Source of the DNA: Bacteroidia bacterium
GTDB lineage: Bacteria > Bacteroidota > Bacteroidia > Bacteroidales > UBA932
Direction of reading: 5' to 3'
DNA: 62,571 nucleotides
Assembly: GCA_009929175.1 (NCBI GenBank)
Contig: SABC01000008.1
Coordinates: 1 to 62,571, forward strand
A model generated the notes under the pieces. The model was not told the DNA's origin and searched no databases. It was given only the letters and a program-made list of their open reading frames with translations. Position numbers and translations under genes: made by a program. Below, piece by piece: positions 36,093 to 45,212 of this stretch (position 1 is its first letter; each line of letters begins with the position of its first letter).

Positions 36093-37718
36093 ATGAAATA
36101 CTACATCATAGCAGGAGAGGCTTCGGGGGACCTGCATGGATCCAACCTGATGAAAGGGCTCAAGGTCGCCGACCCCGAGGCCCGGTTCAGGTTTTGGGGT
36201 GGTGACTTTATGCTTGCCCAAGGGGGTGAGTTGGTCAGGCATTACAAAGAGACAGCCGTAATGGGGTTTGTAGAAGTCTTGGGTTCTCTCGGCAAAATCG
36301 CCTCCAATCTCAAGCTGTGCAAAAAGGACCTGGCGGAATACAATCCCGACATTGTGATCCTTATAGACTACCCAGGTTTTAACTTCAGGATAGGTGAATA
36401 TGCAAAAGAGAATGGTTACAAGGTTTTCTACTATATTGCACCAAAGGTATGGGCCTGGAAAGAGGGTCGGGTAAAAAAACTTAAGAAATTCACCGACCGG
36501 CTTTTCATTATATTCCCCTTCGAAATTGAATATTTCCGCAATCACGGAATTGAGGCTGTTTACCGTGGGAATCCCCTGCTTGATTCGGTAAGCGGTCATA
36601 AATTCAGGGACGAAGGATTGGATGAATTCAGGAAACGCAACTCAATAGGCGAAAAACCAATTATCGGACTCCTTCCCGGAAGCAGGATGATGGAGATAAA
36701 ATACCTGATGCCCAGAATGGTCAAACTGGAAAAAGAGTTCCCAGACCATCAGTTCCTTTTGGCAGGAGCCCCCTCAATAGCTCCCGAAGTTTATTACAGG
36801 TATCTGCAAGGCACCAATATCCGGGTACTTACAGGAGAGGCGTATTCAATAATGAAACATGCTAAGGTCACCGTTTTGGCATCCGGCACCGCAAGCCTGG
36901 AGGCAGCCCTTTTGGATTCGCCGCAGGTGGTGTGTTACGGAGGGAACGAAATCTCCTACCAGATTGCCAAAAAGGTTGTCAAGGTAAAGTATGTGAGCTT
37001 GGTAAACCTGATTTTGGACCAGCCTCTGGTAAAGGAACTTTTGCAACACGACTGTACTGTTCAAAACATTGCCAGGCAGGTAAATCTTCTGCTGGAACCT
37101 AAAGAGAGGGAAAAAGTGCAAAAGAAATATTCAAAGCTGAGGAAGATACTGGGTGGAGAGGGTGCCTCCTTGAAAGTGGCAGAAGCCATGGTGGAAGAGT
37201 ACAACAAAATCGTGTCACTCCAAAGGTTCCACTGTACTGTGGAATCCCCCATAGGCAAATTGCTTCTTACCTCGGACAACGACTCCCTATTATCGGTTTC
37301 ATATACCGACAATGAGGAGCAAAACAATCAGGACCAGACCCTTCCGCAGGTTTTGAAGGAGGCCGGACGTCAACTGGCTGAGTACTTTGCAGGAGAGAGG
37401 GAAACATTTGATCTCCCCCTTAATCCACATGGCACCGATTTCCAGCTCAAGGTTTGGGAAAAACTAAGGGAAATCCCATTCGGTAAAGTTAAAAGCTACG
37501 GAGAGGTGGCAGCACTTATAGGTGACAAAGATGCCAACAGGGCTGTCGGTATGGCATGCAAATCCAACCCATTGTTAATAATAACCCCTTGCCACAGGGT
37601 AATCGGGGCAAACAATAAATTGACAGGTTTTAATATTGGACTGGATAAAAAAAGTTATCTCCTCAATCTCGAAAAAGTGACACTTAACGGGGATGGAGAC
37701 CTTTTTACGGGGGAATAA
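36093..37718 (+). CDS. lpxB: Fusion of lipid-A-disaccharide synthase (LpxB) and methylated-DNA--protein-cysteine methyltransferase
   Basis: One uninterrupted 541-codon frame encodes two complete enzymes. Residues 1 to about 374 are LpxB (GT19), which joins UDP-2,3-diacylglucosamine and lipid X: IIAGEASGDLHGS at the N-terminus, IDYPGFNFRI, YYIAPKVWAWKEGR, IIGLLPGSRMMEI and LASGTASLEAAL. Residues about 377-535 are an Ogt/MGMT repair protein: VESPIGKLLLTSD, GTDFQLKVWEKLREIPFGKV, NRAVGMACKSNPL, and the methyl-acceptor Cys500 in TPCHRVIG. The linker is only a few residues, and no frameshift signature is visible. An in-frame GTG (37212) or ATG (37188) might allow separate MGMT expression. It lies 7 bp after surE and 16 bp before dapF. 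Confidence 0.9.
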   Translation: MKYYIIAGEASGDLHGSNLMKGLKVADPEARFRFWGGDFMLAQGGELVRHYKETAVMGFVEVLGSLGKIASNLKLCKKDLAEYNPDIVILIDYPGFNFRIGEYAKENGYKVFYYIAPKVWAWKEGRVKKLKKFTDRLFIIFPFEIEYFRNHGIEAVYRGNPLLDSVSGHKFRDEGLDEFRKRNSIGEKPIIGLLPGSRMMEIKYLMPRMVKLEKEFPDHQFLLAGAPSIAPEVYYRYLQGTNIRVLTGEAYSIMKHAKVTVLASGTASLEAALLDSPQVVCYGGNEISYQIAKKVVKVKYVSLVNLILDQPLVKELLQHDCTVQNIARQVNLLLEPKEREKVQKKYSKLRKILGGEGASLKVAEAMVEEYNKIVSLQRFHCTVESPIGKLLLTSDNDSLLSVSYTDNEEQNNQDQTLPQVLKEAGRQLAEYFAGERETFDLPLNPHGTDFQLKVWEKLREIPFGKVKSYGEVAALIGDKDANRAVGMACKSNPLLIITPCHRVIGANNKLTGFNIGLDKKSYLLNLEKVTLNGDGDLFTGE

Positions 37719-37734
37719 TATAAAACAAATTGAA

Positions 37735-38607
37735 ATGAAGTTAAAAGTCAGTAAGTACCAAGGAGCAGGTAACGATTTTGTAATTCTGGACAACAGGGAT
37801 GGTTTGGCAAACCTTTCCAGGGAACAGATCAAATTACTTTGCGACAGAAGGTTCGGAGTCGGAGCTGATGGATTGATGTACTTGAACGCCAGTAACAAGT
37901 ACGACTTTTCCATGAAGTATTTCAACTCAGACGGAAACGAAGGCACTATGTGTGGCAACGGAGGCAGATGCCTTGTAGCTTTTGCAGCCCACAAAGGCAT
38001 AAAAAAGTATCGTTTCGATGCAATTGACGGAGAGCATATCGGGAAGGTATACAAATACTCGCCATCTGTCTCCGATGTAGAAATCAGAATGATTGATGTC
38101 CATGGCATCAAGGAGCACTCTCCAAAAAGTTTCTATCTTAACACCGGTTCGCCCCACCTTGTCATATTTGTGGATAACCTCAAGGATTACGATGTTGATA
38201 ACAACGGTAAGCTTTGGCGGCACCACCAGGTTTTTCCCGGTGGTACTAATGTCAATTTTGTACAGGGAAACTGGGGGAAAGACTCCTCGGGATGGAGCCA
38301 GTCCCTTGAACCTGGCAGCTCCCTTGAACTCTCTGTCAGGACCTACGAACGAGGGGTTGAGGCCGAAACATTTGCTTGCGGTACAGGCATTACAGCCTCT
38401 GCAATCGCCTATCACAGACTGCTCAATAAAAACTACATAACCCGATTTGGCAAAGAGGAGTTTTACCCTGCAGATATTAAAACCCGGGTCAAGGCCATAG
38501 GGGGCGACCTTGAAGTAAATTTCCGATACCTGGGCAACGAAAAGTACTCCGATATCTTTTTAAGGGGTCCTGCCACTTTTGTATTCGAATGTGAAATCAA
38601 CATATAA
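37735..38607 (+). CDS. dapF: Diaminopimelate epimerase
   Basis: Converts LL- to meso-diaminopimelate for lysine and peptidoglycan synthesis. The N-terminus KYQGAGNDFVILDN is typical. The two catalytic cysteines are Cys73 in TMCGNGGRC and Cys215 in FACGTGITAS. The ATG at 37735 (290 aa) is chosen because the first strand starts there; the 14 codons upstream begin inside the lpxB-MGMT gene. It is slightly longer than E. coli DapF (274 aa), with an insertion around residues 175-195. It is 9 bp upstream of coaD. Confidence 0.96.
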   Translation: MKLKVSKYQGAGNDFVILDNRDGLANLSREQIKLLCDRRFGVGADGLMYLNASNKYDFSMKYFNSDGNEGTMCGNGGRCLVAFAAHKGIKKYRFDAIDGEHIGKVYKYSPSVSDVEIRMIDVHGIKEHSPKSFYLNTGSPHLVIFVDNLKDYDVDNNGKLWRHHQVFPGGTNVNFVQGNWGKDSSGWSQSLEPGSSLELSVRTYERGVEAETFACGTGITASAIAYHRLLNKNYITRFGKEEFYPADIKTRVKAIGGDLEVNFRYLGNEKYSDIFLRGPATFVFECEINI

Positions 38608-38616
38608 TCCTGATTT

Positions 38617-39093
38617 ATGAAAACAGCTGTTTTTCCCGGTTCTTTCGATCCTTTCACCCTTGGACACCTGGATGTGCTCACCTCTGCACTCAAACTTTTT
38701 GACAAAATCATCGTTGCAGTAGGTTTCAACGTTCAAAAAGCCGGATATTTTAGTGTAGAAGAGCGAGTCAGGATAATTAAAGAGTCCGTCAAAGGAATGG
38801 AAAACATTGTTGTGGACAGCTACAGCGGGCTAACCATAGATTACTGCAATAAGGCCGGGGCCGGATTCATTGTCAGAGGCCTAAGGACAACCACCGATTT
38901 TGAGCTGGAAAGGGTAATTGCCCAAGCCAATTATAAGATGAATCCCGATATTACAACGGTATTCATTCCTTCTGGGCCCGAATTTGCATTCATTACCTCG
39001 ACTGTAGTCAGGGATGTCTTGGTAAATGGTGGATGCATCGACTCATTCATGGCAAAAGGGGTAAAAATAGAACGTAATGAAAAGAATCTTTAA
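38617..39093 (+). CDS. coaD: Pantetheine-phosphate adenylyltransferase
   Basis: Fourth step of coenzyme A synthesis, transferring AMP to 4'-phosphopantetheine. The 158-aa nucleotidyltransferase fold has the HxGH-class motif GSFDPFTLGHLDVL near the N-terminus, IVRGLRTTTDFELE for substrate binding, and a C-terminal ISSTxxR-like segment (FITSTVVRDVL). It overlaps the next gene by 17 bp. Confidence 0.96.
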   Translation: MKTAVFPGSFDPFTLGHLDVLTSALKLFDKIIVAVGFNVQKAGYFSVEERVRIIKESVKGMENIVVDSYSGLTIDYCNKAGAGFIVRGLRTTTDFELERVIAQANYKMNPDITTVFIPSGPEFAFITSTVVRDVLVNGGCIDSFMAKGVKIERNEKNL

Positions 39094-40618
39094 GATTCAA
39101 TTGCTTGCAATCCTGCTCCTGTCACTTCAAACACAATTGTTTTCACAGGAGAATAAAGCAAAGGAGGCAACATCATCTCAGGAGGCTTTCGTTTTCATTG
39201 AAAGTTATCTTGATGGTATTCCCAATGTAAGGGACTCGTTGATTGCAGCATGTGATTTACTTATTGGCTCTGCAACCAACAAAGAGGCAGCCACATCAAT
39301 TGCCGGATATCTTTTCAACCGTTTCAGCACCTCCCGGGTAATGGGAGATGAATCGGTTGCAATACATATTTCAAAAAACTATTTCCTAAACGGAAAACTG
39401 GAATGGCAGGGTGACGGTGGGTTGGCTTTGCTGAGGCTTTATACTGAGTTTAACGAAAACTCTTTGTTGGGGATGAAGGCACCATCCCTTGACCTTCAAA
39501 CCCCGGACAGGGCTGTACTTTCGCTTTACAAGGTCAAGTCAAGGTATACGCTTTTGTACTTCTTTGACTCCTCCTGTAACTATTGCCGGGAACAACTTCC
39601 GTCACTTACCGCAACATTGAGCCGTTTCTCACATCTCAACATCACTGTTCATGCAGTTTACTCCCAAACCGACACAGCCGGTCTAAATCGTTTCAGGGAA
39701 GAGTTTGCCCATCATATAACTGACTCTGGTGTCAAATGGAACTTCGTGTACGATCCATGTAACACAAGTAATTTCCATAAACTTTACAACGTGTTATCAA
39801 CCCCCAGGATTTACCTACTGGATCAAAACAAAATCATAATCGGCCGCAATCTGGACAATCCTTCCCTAAACGAACTTTTGGATTCCGAGGAAAAGAAGCA
39901 TTCCCGGATGCACTCAGTTGCCGAAGGTTTCGTCCCCCAATATCTCTCCCTTTTTGACCTCTCCGACACAACCCAATACAGTCAGGCATTCAACCCCTTG
40001 TTTGACAGGATCAACCGTGAAAATCCTGAGATGCTCAATCCTGTGTTTTACCACATTTTCGAATACCTTGCCGGTTCCGGTGAAGAACACCTTAAACAAT
40101 GTGCCCTCCATGTCGCCCGCAAATACATCCGGGGGAAGGCGGAGTACTGGTACGATCCTCTTTTCACAGATTCGAGGGTTCCTCAAGTGGTGTCACATAT
40201 AATTAACAACAGCATAGGGTCGGACTTTCCATTGGCCTCCTTTTTCAATAAAAGAGGGAGGTCATACAGCTTTGGGTTTGACCGCAACCAATACACATAC
40301 ATCTATTTTTTCAACCCCGGATGTGCTATATGCAAACCCTTCACCCATGAATTGAAACAAATCCATAAAACCTTGAAGAGGCGTGGTGTAAAGGTGGTTG
40401 CAATTCATACTGCCGGAGGGAAAAATGAGGTAAGGGAGTATCTTAAGGAAACAAAGGTACCCTGGGACGTATTATACTACAATCCAGACAATATTTTACC
40501 TTTGCACCAGATTTACGAATCAGGGTTGCTGCCAATGACCTACCTTATTGATAACAAGGGGATTATCCAGGCTAAAGTAATCAACACAATCAAACTGTTA
40601 GAACTGATACAAAAATGA
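39077..40618 (+). CDS. Periplasmic protein with two thioredoxin-like domains
   Basis: 513-aa exported protein with a signal peptide (MKRIFKIQLLAILLLSLQTQ, cleavage after LFS/QE). A helical N-terminal region (about 30-130, DUF5106-like) is followed by a first thioredoxin fold with CNYC (Cys167, Cys170). A second helical region (about 275-385) leads to another thioredoxin fold with CAIC (Cys416, Cys419). Each fold has a Pro-containing TPRIYLLD- or LPMTYLID-like cis-Pro region. The layout looks like an internal duplication of helical region plus thioredoxin. Likely role: periplasmic disulfide reduction or exchange. The start overlaps coaD by 17 bp, and its end overlaps the next gene (ATGA), so expression is tightly coupled to an FAD/Fe-S dehydrogenase. 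Confidence 0.8.
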   Translation: MKRIFKIQLLAILLLSLQTQLFSQENKAKEATSSQEAFVFIESYLDGIPNVRDSLIAACDLLIGSATNKEAATSIAGYLFNRFSTSRVMGDESVAIHISKNYFLNGKLEWQGDGGLALLRLYTEFNENSLLGMKAPSLDLQTPDRAVLSLYKVKSRYTLLYFFDSSCNYCREQLPSLTATLSRFSHLNITVHAVYSQTDTAGLNRFREEFAHHITDSGVKWNFVYDPCNTSNFHKLYNVLSTPRIYLLDQNKIIIGRNLDNPSLNELLDSEEKKHSRMHSVAEGFVPQYLSLFDLSDTTQYSQAFNPLFDRINRENPEMLNPVFYHIFEYLAGSGEEHLKQCALHVARKYIRGKAEYWYDPLFTDSRVPQVVSHIINNSIGSDFPLASFFNKRGRSYSFGFDRNQYTYIYFFNPGCAICKPFTHELKQIHKTLKRRGVKVVAIHTAGGKNEVREYLKETKVPWDVLYYNPDNILPLHQIYESGLLPMTYLIDNKGIIQAKVINTIKLLELIQK

Positions 40619-43452
40619 TTCACGGAAAATACCTCGATTTTTACAATCGACTCAACACAATCATTCCCAAAGAGAGGTTATTGCACGACTCTTTGAGCAC
40701 AATAGCCTTTGGCACCGATGCCTCATTTTACAGACTCATCCCCAAACTGGTAGTCAAGGTTTATAACGAACAAGAGCTGGTCCATACAGTAAAGGAGGCA
40801 TACTCTCTCAATATCCCGCTCACCTTCCGTGCAGCAGGAACATCACTTTCGGGGCAAGCAGTGACAGATTCGGTACTGGTAATTGCAACGCATGGATGGA
40901 AAGAGCATAAGATACTGGATAACGGTAGTAAAATCAGGTTGCAGGCAGGTATCAGGGGCGGAGAAGCAAACAAGATACTGGCACCCATTGGAAAGAAAAT
41001 CGGTCCCGACCCTGCCTCCATCGAGAGTGCGATGATTGGTGGTATAGCTGCCAACAATGCAAGCGGCATGTGTTGCGGCACCAGTGAAAACTCATATAAG
41101 ACAGTGTCCGATATAAGGGTTGTGCTCCACGACGGAACCATACTGGATACTTCCAATCCACAAAGTTGTGCCGACTTCATGGAAAAACAGCCTGCAATTG
41201 TATCCAAGTTGGCAGAGATGTCGGAATATGTCAAAAACCAGCCCCGGTTGCACGAAAGGATTGTCAAAAAATTCAAAATAAAAAATACAACCGGTTACTC
41301 CCTCAATGCACTGACCGATTTCGACGAACCAATTGAGATACTTAAACATCTGATAATTGGCTCCGAAGGAACTTTAGGTTTCATTTCGGACATAACCTAC
41401 AGGACAGTAACTGAAGATCCCCACAAGGCTCTGGCACTGATAACTTACCCCGACATCGAAAGCGCCTGCAATGCTGTGATTATCCTTAAAAAACAATCGG
41501 TTACAGCAGTTGAGATAATGGACAGGGCAGCCCTCCGCTCGGTTGACTCTGCACGTGGAGTTCCCTCCTATCTCAAGACTTTGCAGCCAAATGCATGTGC
41601 AATACTGGTAGAGACCAAAGCCGACAACCCCGCACAGTTGGATGAAAATATTGTCCAAATCACTACGAGCATCGGAAATATCCAAACCGAACTCCCTTAT
41701 GCATTCACCAAGGATAGTAAGGAACAGGCATACCTTTGGAAAGTACGTAAAGAGATCTTTGCAACCATTGCCGGTATGAGAAAATCGGGGAGCACTCCAA
41801 TCATTGAGGATATATGCTTTCCTATTGAACATCTTGCAAACGGCACTATGGACCTCATAGAGTTGTTTGTTAAACACGGTTATGAAGAGGCAGTCATCTT
41901 TGGACATGCATTGGAAGGCAACCTCCACTTTGTATTCAACCAGGATTTCCAACACCGGGCAGAATTGGACAAGTACAGCCGTTTCATGAACGAAGTGGTT
42001 GCAATGGTTGTGGATAAATATGACGGTTCCCTTAAGGCTGAGCACGGGACGGGCCGCAACATGGCTCCTTTTGTAGAAAAAGAGTGGGGCGAGCAAGCCT
42101 ATGCCATGATGAAAGAGATCAAATCGGCCTTCGACCCGAAAGGGATACTCAATCCTGGTGTTATCCTCAATGACGATAAAGAGATCCACCTTAAAAACAT
42201 CAAGCCAATACCCTCCACACGGGAAAGCGTGGACAGGTGTATGGAGTGCGGATTTTGTGAAGGCACCTGTGTATCGGAAGGTTTTACCCTGTCTCCAAGA
42301 CAGAGAATAGTGGTTTTCAAGGAGATGGAAAGACTCAGGACAACCGGAGAAGAACCCCACAGGGCTGCAGAGTTAAACAAGTTATACCAATATTCCGGAC
42401 TGGATACATGCGCAACAGACGGTCTTTGCTATATCAAATGTCCGTTGGATATAGATACCGGCAAGCTGGTAAAGGAGCTGCGTTACGAAGGCCACAGCCA
42501 AAAGGCCCAAAAGAGGGCCCTCTCCCTGGCCAGGAATATGGACAAGGTGACATCGGGAATGCGGTTTGGGCTCAACACTGTCTATTACATGAGGTTGCTT
42601 ACAGGAAAGAGGATATTTGGAACAGCAGCTACGACCATTCACAAAGTCACTGGAGGTTTCGTCCCGTTATGGAACCAATACTTTCCCAAAGGAGCTTCCG
42701 GTATCAAAATCAAGGAGTCCCAAAACAACGGGGTTGTCCAAAATAAAAGTAACAAACCCAAGGTGGTCTATTTTCCCTCTTGTATAACCCGTAGTATGGG
42801 GCAATCCAGGGAAAAGAGTGCCGAGTCCAAGGTTACCGAAATAACGCTGACACTCCTGGAAAGGGCTGGTTACGAAGTTATTTACCCGGCAAACATCAAT
42901 TCTCTCTGCTGTGGCATGGCTTTTTCCAGCAAAGGTTTCACTCAAGCAGGGAAAGAGGCTTCGGACAAACTGGAAGAAGCATTGCGTATAGCTTCCAATG
43001 AGGGACAAATTCCCATTTTGTGCGATATGAGCCCTTGCCTCTATACAATGCAAACCAATTTTGGTGACAGGTTAAAGCTTTATGAACCTGCTGAATTCGC
43101 TTATCTTTTCCTTATGGATAAACTCACAATCCAAAAACTTGAAAAGAAAATTTCGGTTTTTGCTGTATGCAGTGCAAAGAAACTAGAGGTGGACAACTAC
43201 CTATACGACATTGCCCGTAGGTGCGCCAAAGATGTTACGGTAATTGACAGCAACTGCTGCGGGTTTGCCGGCGACAGGGGCTTTTTGCTCCCCGAACTCA
43301 ACAAACATGGATTGAGGAACCTTGCAAAACAGACACAAGGGTGCAGTGAGGGATATGCAACCAGCCGCACCTGCGAAATCGGGCTCTCAAACCATAGCGG
43401 AATCAATTTCTCATCAATTTTTTACCTGCTGGAAGAGGCCAGCAGACAATAA
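40615..43452 (+). CDS. FAD- and Fe-S-containing dehydrogenase, D-lactate dehydrogenase/glycolate oxidase-like
   Basis: 945-aa fusion of a GlcD-like FAD domain and a GlcF-like Fe-S domain, the Dld-II/YdiJ type that oxidises D-2-hydroxyacids and passes electrons to the quinone pool. The FAD-binding region shows TFRAAGTSLSGQAVTD and GGIAANNASGMCCG. The cap domain has FGHALEGNLHFVFN and AEHGTGRNMAPFVE. Two 4Fe-4S motifs follow (CMECGFCEGTC and the group ending CYIKCP), then two CCG domains (NSLCCGMAF and SNCCGFAGDRG). The exact hydroxyacid is unknown. It lies 12 bp upstream of a menaquinone decarboxylase gene, fitting a role in feeding menaquinone. Confidence 0.87.
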   Translation: MIHGKYLDFYNRLNTIIPKERLLHDSLSTIAFGTDASFYRLIPKLVVKVYNEQELVHTVKEAYSLNIPLTFRAAGTSLSGQAVTDSVLVIATHGWKEHKILDNGSKIRLQAGIRGGEANKILAPIGKKIGPDPASIESAMIGGIAANNASGMCCGTSENSYKTVSDIRVVLHDGTILDTSNPQSCADFMEKQPAIVSKLAEMSEYVKNQPRLHERIVKKFKIKNTTGYSLNALTDFDEPIEILKHLIIGSEGTLGFISDITYRTVTEDPHKALALITYPDIESACNAVIILKKQSVTAVEIMDRAALRSVDSARGVPSYLKTLQPNACAILVETKADNPAQLDENIVQITTSIGNIQTELPYAFTKDSKEQAYLWKVRKEIFATIAGMRKSGSTPIIEDICFPIEHLANGTMDLIELFVKHGYEEAVIFGHALEGNLHFVFNQDFQHRAELDKYSRFMNEVVAMVVDKYDGSLKAEHGTGRNMAPFVEKEWGEQAYAMMKEIKSAFDPKGILNPGVILNDDKEIHLKNIKPIPSTRESVDRCMECGFCEGTCVSEGFTLSPRQRIVVFKEMERLRTTGEEPHRAAELNKLYQYSGLDTCATDGLCYIKCPLDIDTGKLVKELRYEGHSQKAQKRALSLARNMDKVTSGMRFGLNTVYYMRLLTGKRIFGTAATTIHKVTGGFVPLWNQYFPKGASGIKIKESQNNGVVQNKSNKPKVVYFPSCITRSMGQSREKSAESKVTEITLTLLERAGYEVIYPANINSLCCGMAFSSKGFTQAGKEASDKLEEALRIASNEGQIPILCDMSPCLYTMQTNFGDRLKLYEPAEFAYLFLMDKLTIQKLEKKISVFAVCSAKKLEVDNYLYDIARRCAKDVTVIDSNCCGFAGDRGFLLPELNKHGLRNLAKQTQGCSEGYATSRTCEIGLSNHSGINFSSIFYLLEEASRQ

Positions 43453-43464
43453 AATATATCCAGC

Positions 43465-45177
43465 ATGTACAAAAACCTTGGAGAGTACGTAAGTTTTCTT
43501 GAATCCAAAGGAGAGCTCCTGAGGATAAAAGAGTTTGTAGACCCGGTACTGGAGATTGCCGAAATTACAGACAGGGTAAGCAAAAGTGAAGGTGGAGGCA
43601 AAGCGTTGCTGTTCGAAAACACAGGGACCTCCTTCCCTGTTCTGACAAATATGATGGGATCGGAAAGACGCATCTGTTATGCCTTGGGTATTGAGACATT
43701 TGATGAGATTAACAGCTACATGGAGTCTTTGATCAAGGAGCTTACTCAGGAGAGAGGCTCATTTTTGGACAAACTCAAGATTTTACCTTACCTCAAGGAG
43801 GCCTCCAGATGGCTCCCTGCCAGGTTCAAGGGACACCCGCCATGCCAGGAGAGCGTGCTTTTCCAACCTGACCTCGAAAAGTTCCCGGTTTTGAAATGCT
43901 GGCCCGACGACGGAGGCCGGTTCATAACCCTCCCGCTTGTCCATACAAAGGATCCTGTTACCGGAGCACGTAATGTGGGTATGTACAGGATGCAGGTATT
44001 CTCTAAAACCACAACCGGGATGCACTGGCACCGTCACAAAACGGGAGCCAGGCATTTTGCAGCATTCCGTGAAGGAGAATTTCCTATAGCAGTTGCTTTG
44101 GGTGGGGACCCTGTTTATACATATGCTGCTACTGCCCCGTTACCAGATGGAATTGACGAATACCTGCTTGCAGGATTTCTCCGGAACAAACCTGTGCAGC
44201 TTGCCGATTGCCTCACCCAGCCACTCCAGGTTCCGGCAGACTGCGATATTGTGATTGAGGGATATATCAACAAAAACGATTCCTTGGTGACCGAGGGTCC
44301 GTTTGGTGACCATACAGGGTTTTATTCCTTGGCCGATCTCTATCCAAAGATGACCATAACATGCATAACCCACAGGAAAAATGCCATTTACCCTGCAACT
44401 TTGGTTGGTATACCTCCACAGGAAGATAAATACATTGCTGTAGCCACCGAAAAGATTTTCCTTACTCCAATTAAATTTGCAATGGTTCCCGAAATACTTG
44501 ATCTCCATATACCGGAGGAGGGTTGCGGGCACAACCTGGCATACGTCAAGATAACTAAAAGCTATCCCGGCCAGGCAATCAAAGTGGCTCATGCACTTTG
44601 GGGAGCAGGACAAATGATGTTCAATAAGATAATGTTGATAACCGATCAGGATATTGATCTACGGGACCACAGTCAAATTGCCAGTGTAATTACCAAACAC
44701 TACAATCCAAGGACCGACACACACTTTAGCAGAGGTCCATCGGATGTGCTGGACCATGCCTCTCCTGCCCTTGGTTTTGGAGGCAAAGTGATGTTCGATG
44801 CCACTGCAAAGCTGCCCGAAGAGAGTGGTCATGGATTCCAAAATACCTTACCTGCCATATCCAAGGCCATACACTTTACACCAGACCTCTCTGATTTAAA
44901 GGGTAAAATCAACATAATAACAGATACCGGAATCTCCGGGGAGTACCACTCCATGTGGATCTGGGGCAGCAATTGCGATCCTGTGAGGGACTCTTCGTTC
45001 CATGACAATCTGCTGGTCATGGATGCCACGGCAAAGTCACCGGGCCCTAATGTCAGGGAGTGGCCTCCAATGGCACTCTCCTCGGCAGAGACCATACAAC
45101 AAGTCGACAAAAAATGGGAATCCTTGGGAATCGGCGGTTTTATTGAATCTCCTTCGCTTCGCTTTCGTCAAAAATAG
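43465..45177 (+). CDS. UbiD family decarboxylase, probably menaquinone biosynthesis
   Basis: 570-aa UbiD-fold decarboxylase that would use prenylated FMN. The signature MHWHRHKTGARHF, RMQVFSKTT just before it, and EGPFGDHTGFYSL with active-site acidic residues are present. In bacteria with the futalosine pathway such long UbiD proteins are annotated as menaquinone decarboxylases acting on 1,4-dihydroxy-6-naphthoate derivatives, and mqnC is encoded at 16.5 kb. No UbiX flavin prenyltransferase is in the window. The stop codon TAG lies inside a perfect 18-bp palindrome that also carries the probable -7 box of the next gene. Confidence 0.88.
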   Translation: MYKNLGEYVSFLESKGELLRIKEFVDPVLEIAEITDRVSKSEGGGKALLFENTGTSFPVLTNMMGSERRICYALGIETFDEINSYMESLIKELTQERGSFLDKLKILPYLKEASRWLPARFKGHPPCQESVLFQPDLEKFPVLKCWPDDGGRFITLPLVHTKDPVTGARNVGMYRMQVFSKTTTGMHWHRHKTGARHFAAFREGEFPIAVALGGDPVYTYAATAPLPDGIDEYLLAGFLRNKPVQLADCLTQPLQVPADCDIVIEGYINKNDSLVTEGPFGDHTGFYSLADLYPKMTITCITHRKNAIYPATLVGIPPQEDKYIAVATEKIFLTPIKFAMVPEILDLHIPEEGCGHNLAYVKITKSYPGQAIKVAHALWGAGQMMFNKIMLITDQDIDLRDHSQIASVITKHYNPRTDTHFSRGPSDVLDHASPALGFGGKVMFDATAKLPEESGHGFQNTLPAISKAIHFTPDLSDLKGKINIITDTGISGEYHSMWIWGSNCDPVRDSSFHDNLLVMDATAKSPGPNVREWPPMALSSAETIQQVDKKWESLGIGGFIESPSLRFRQK

Positions 45178-45186
45178 CTATTTTTG
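45169..45186. promoter_or_regulatory. 18-bp perfect palindrome with -7 box of the TonB receptor gene
   Basis: CAAAAATAGCTATTTTTG is its own reverse complement. The right half is a TATTTTTG -7 box (45179-45186) pointing at the TonB receptor gene 26 nt downstream. The left half is the same box pointing back into the UbiD gene and includes its stop codon. A close relative of this palindrome occurs at 54290-54308. Confidence 0.55.
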
Positions 45187-45212
45187 CCGCCCGAAACATT
45201 AACAAAACTAAG

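Noticed and set aside
41374-42360. Open frame of 328 codons on the minus strand inside the FAD/Fe-S dehydrogenase gene
   Set aside because: It is fully antisense to a conserved gene, has no domain or signal I recognise, and no start or promoter context. Codon bias of the sense gene explains the open frame.
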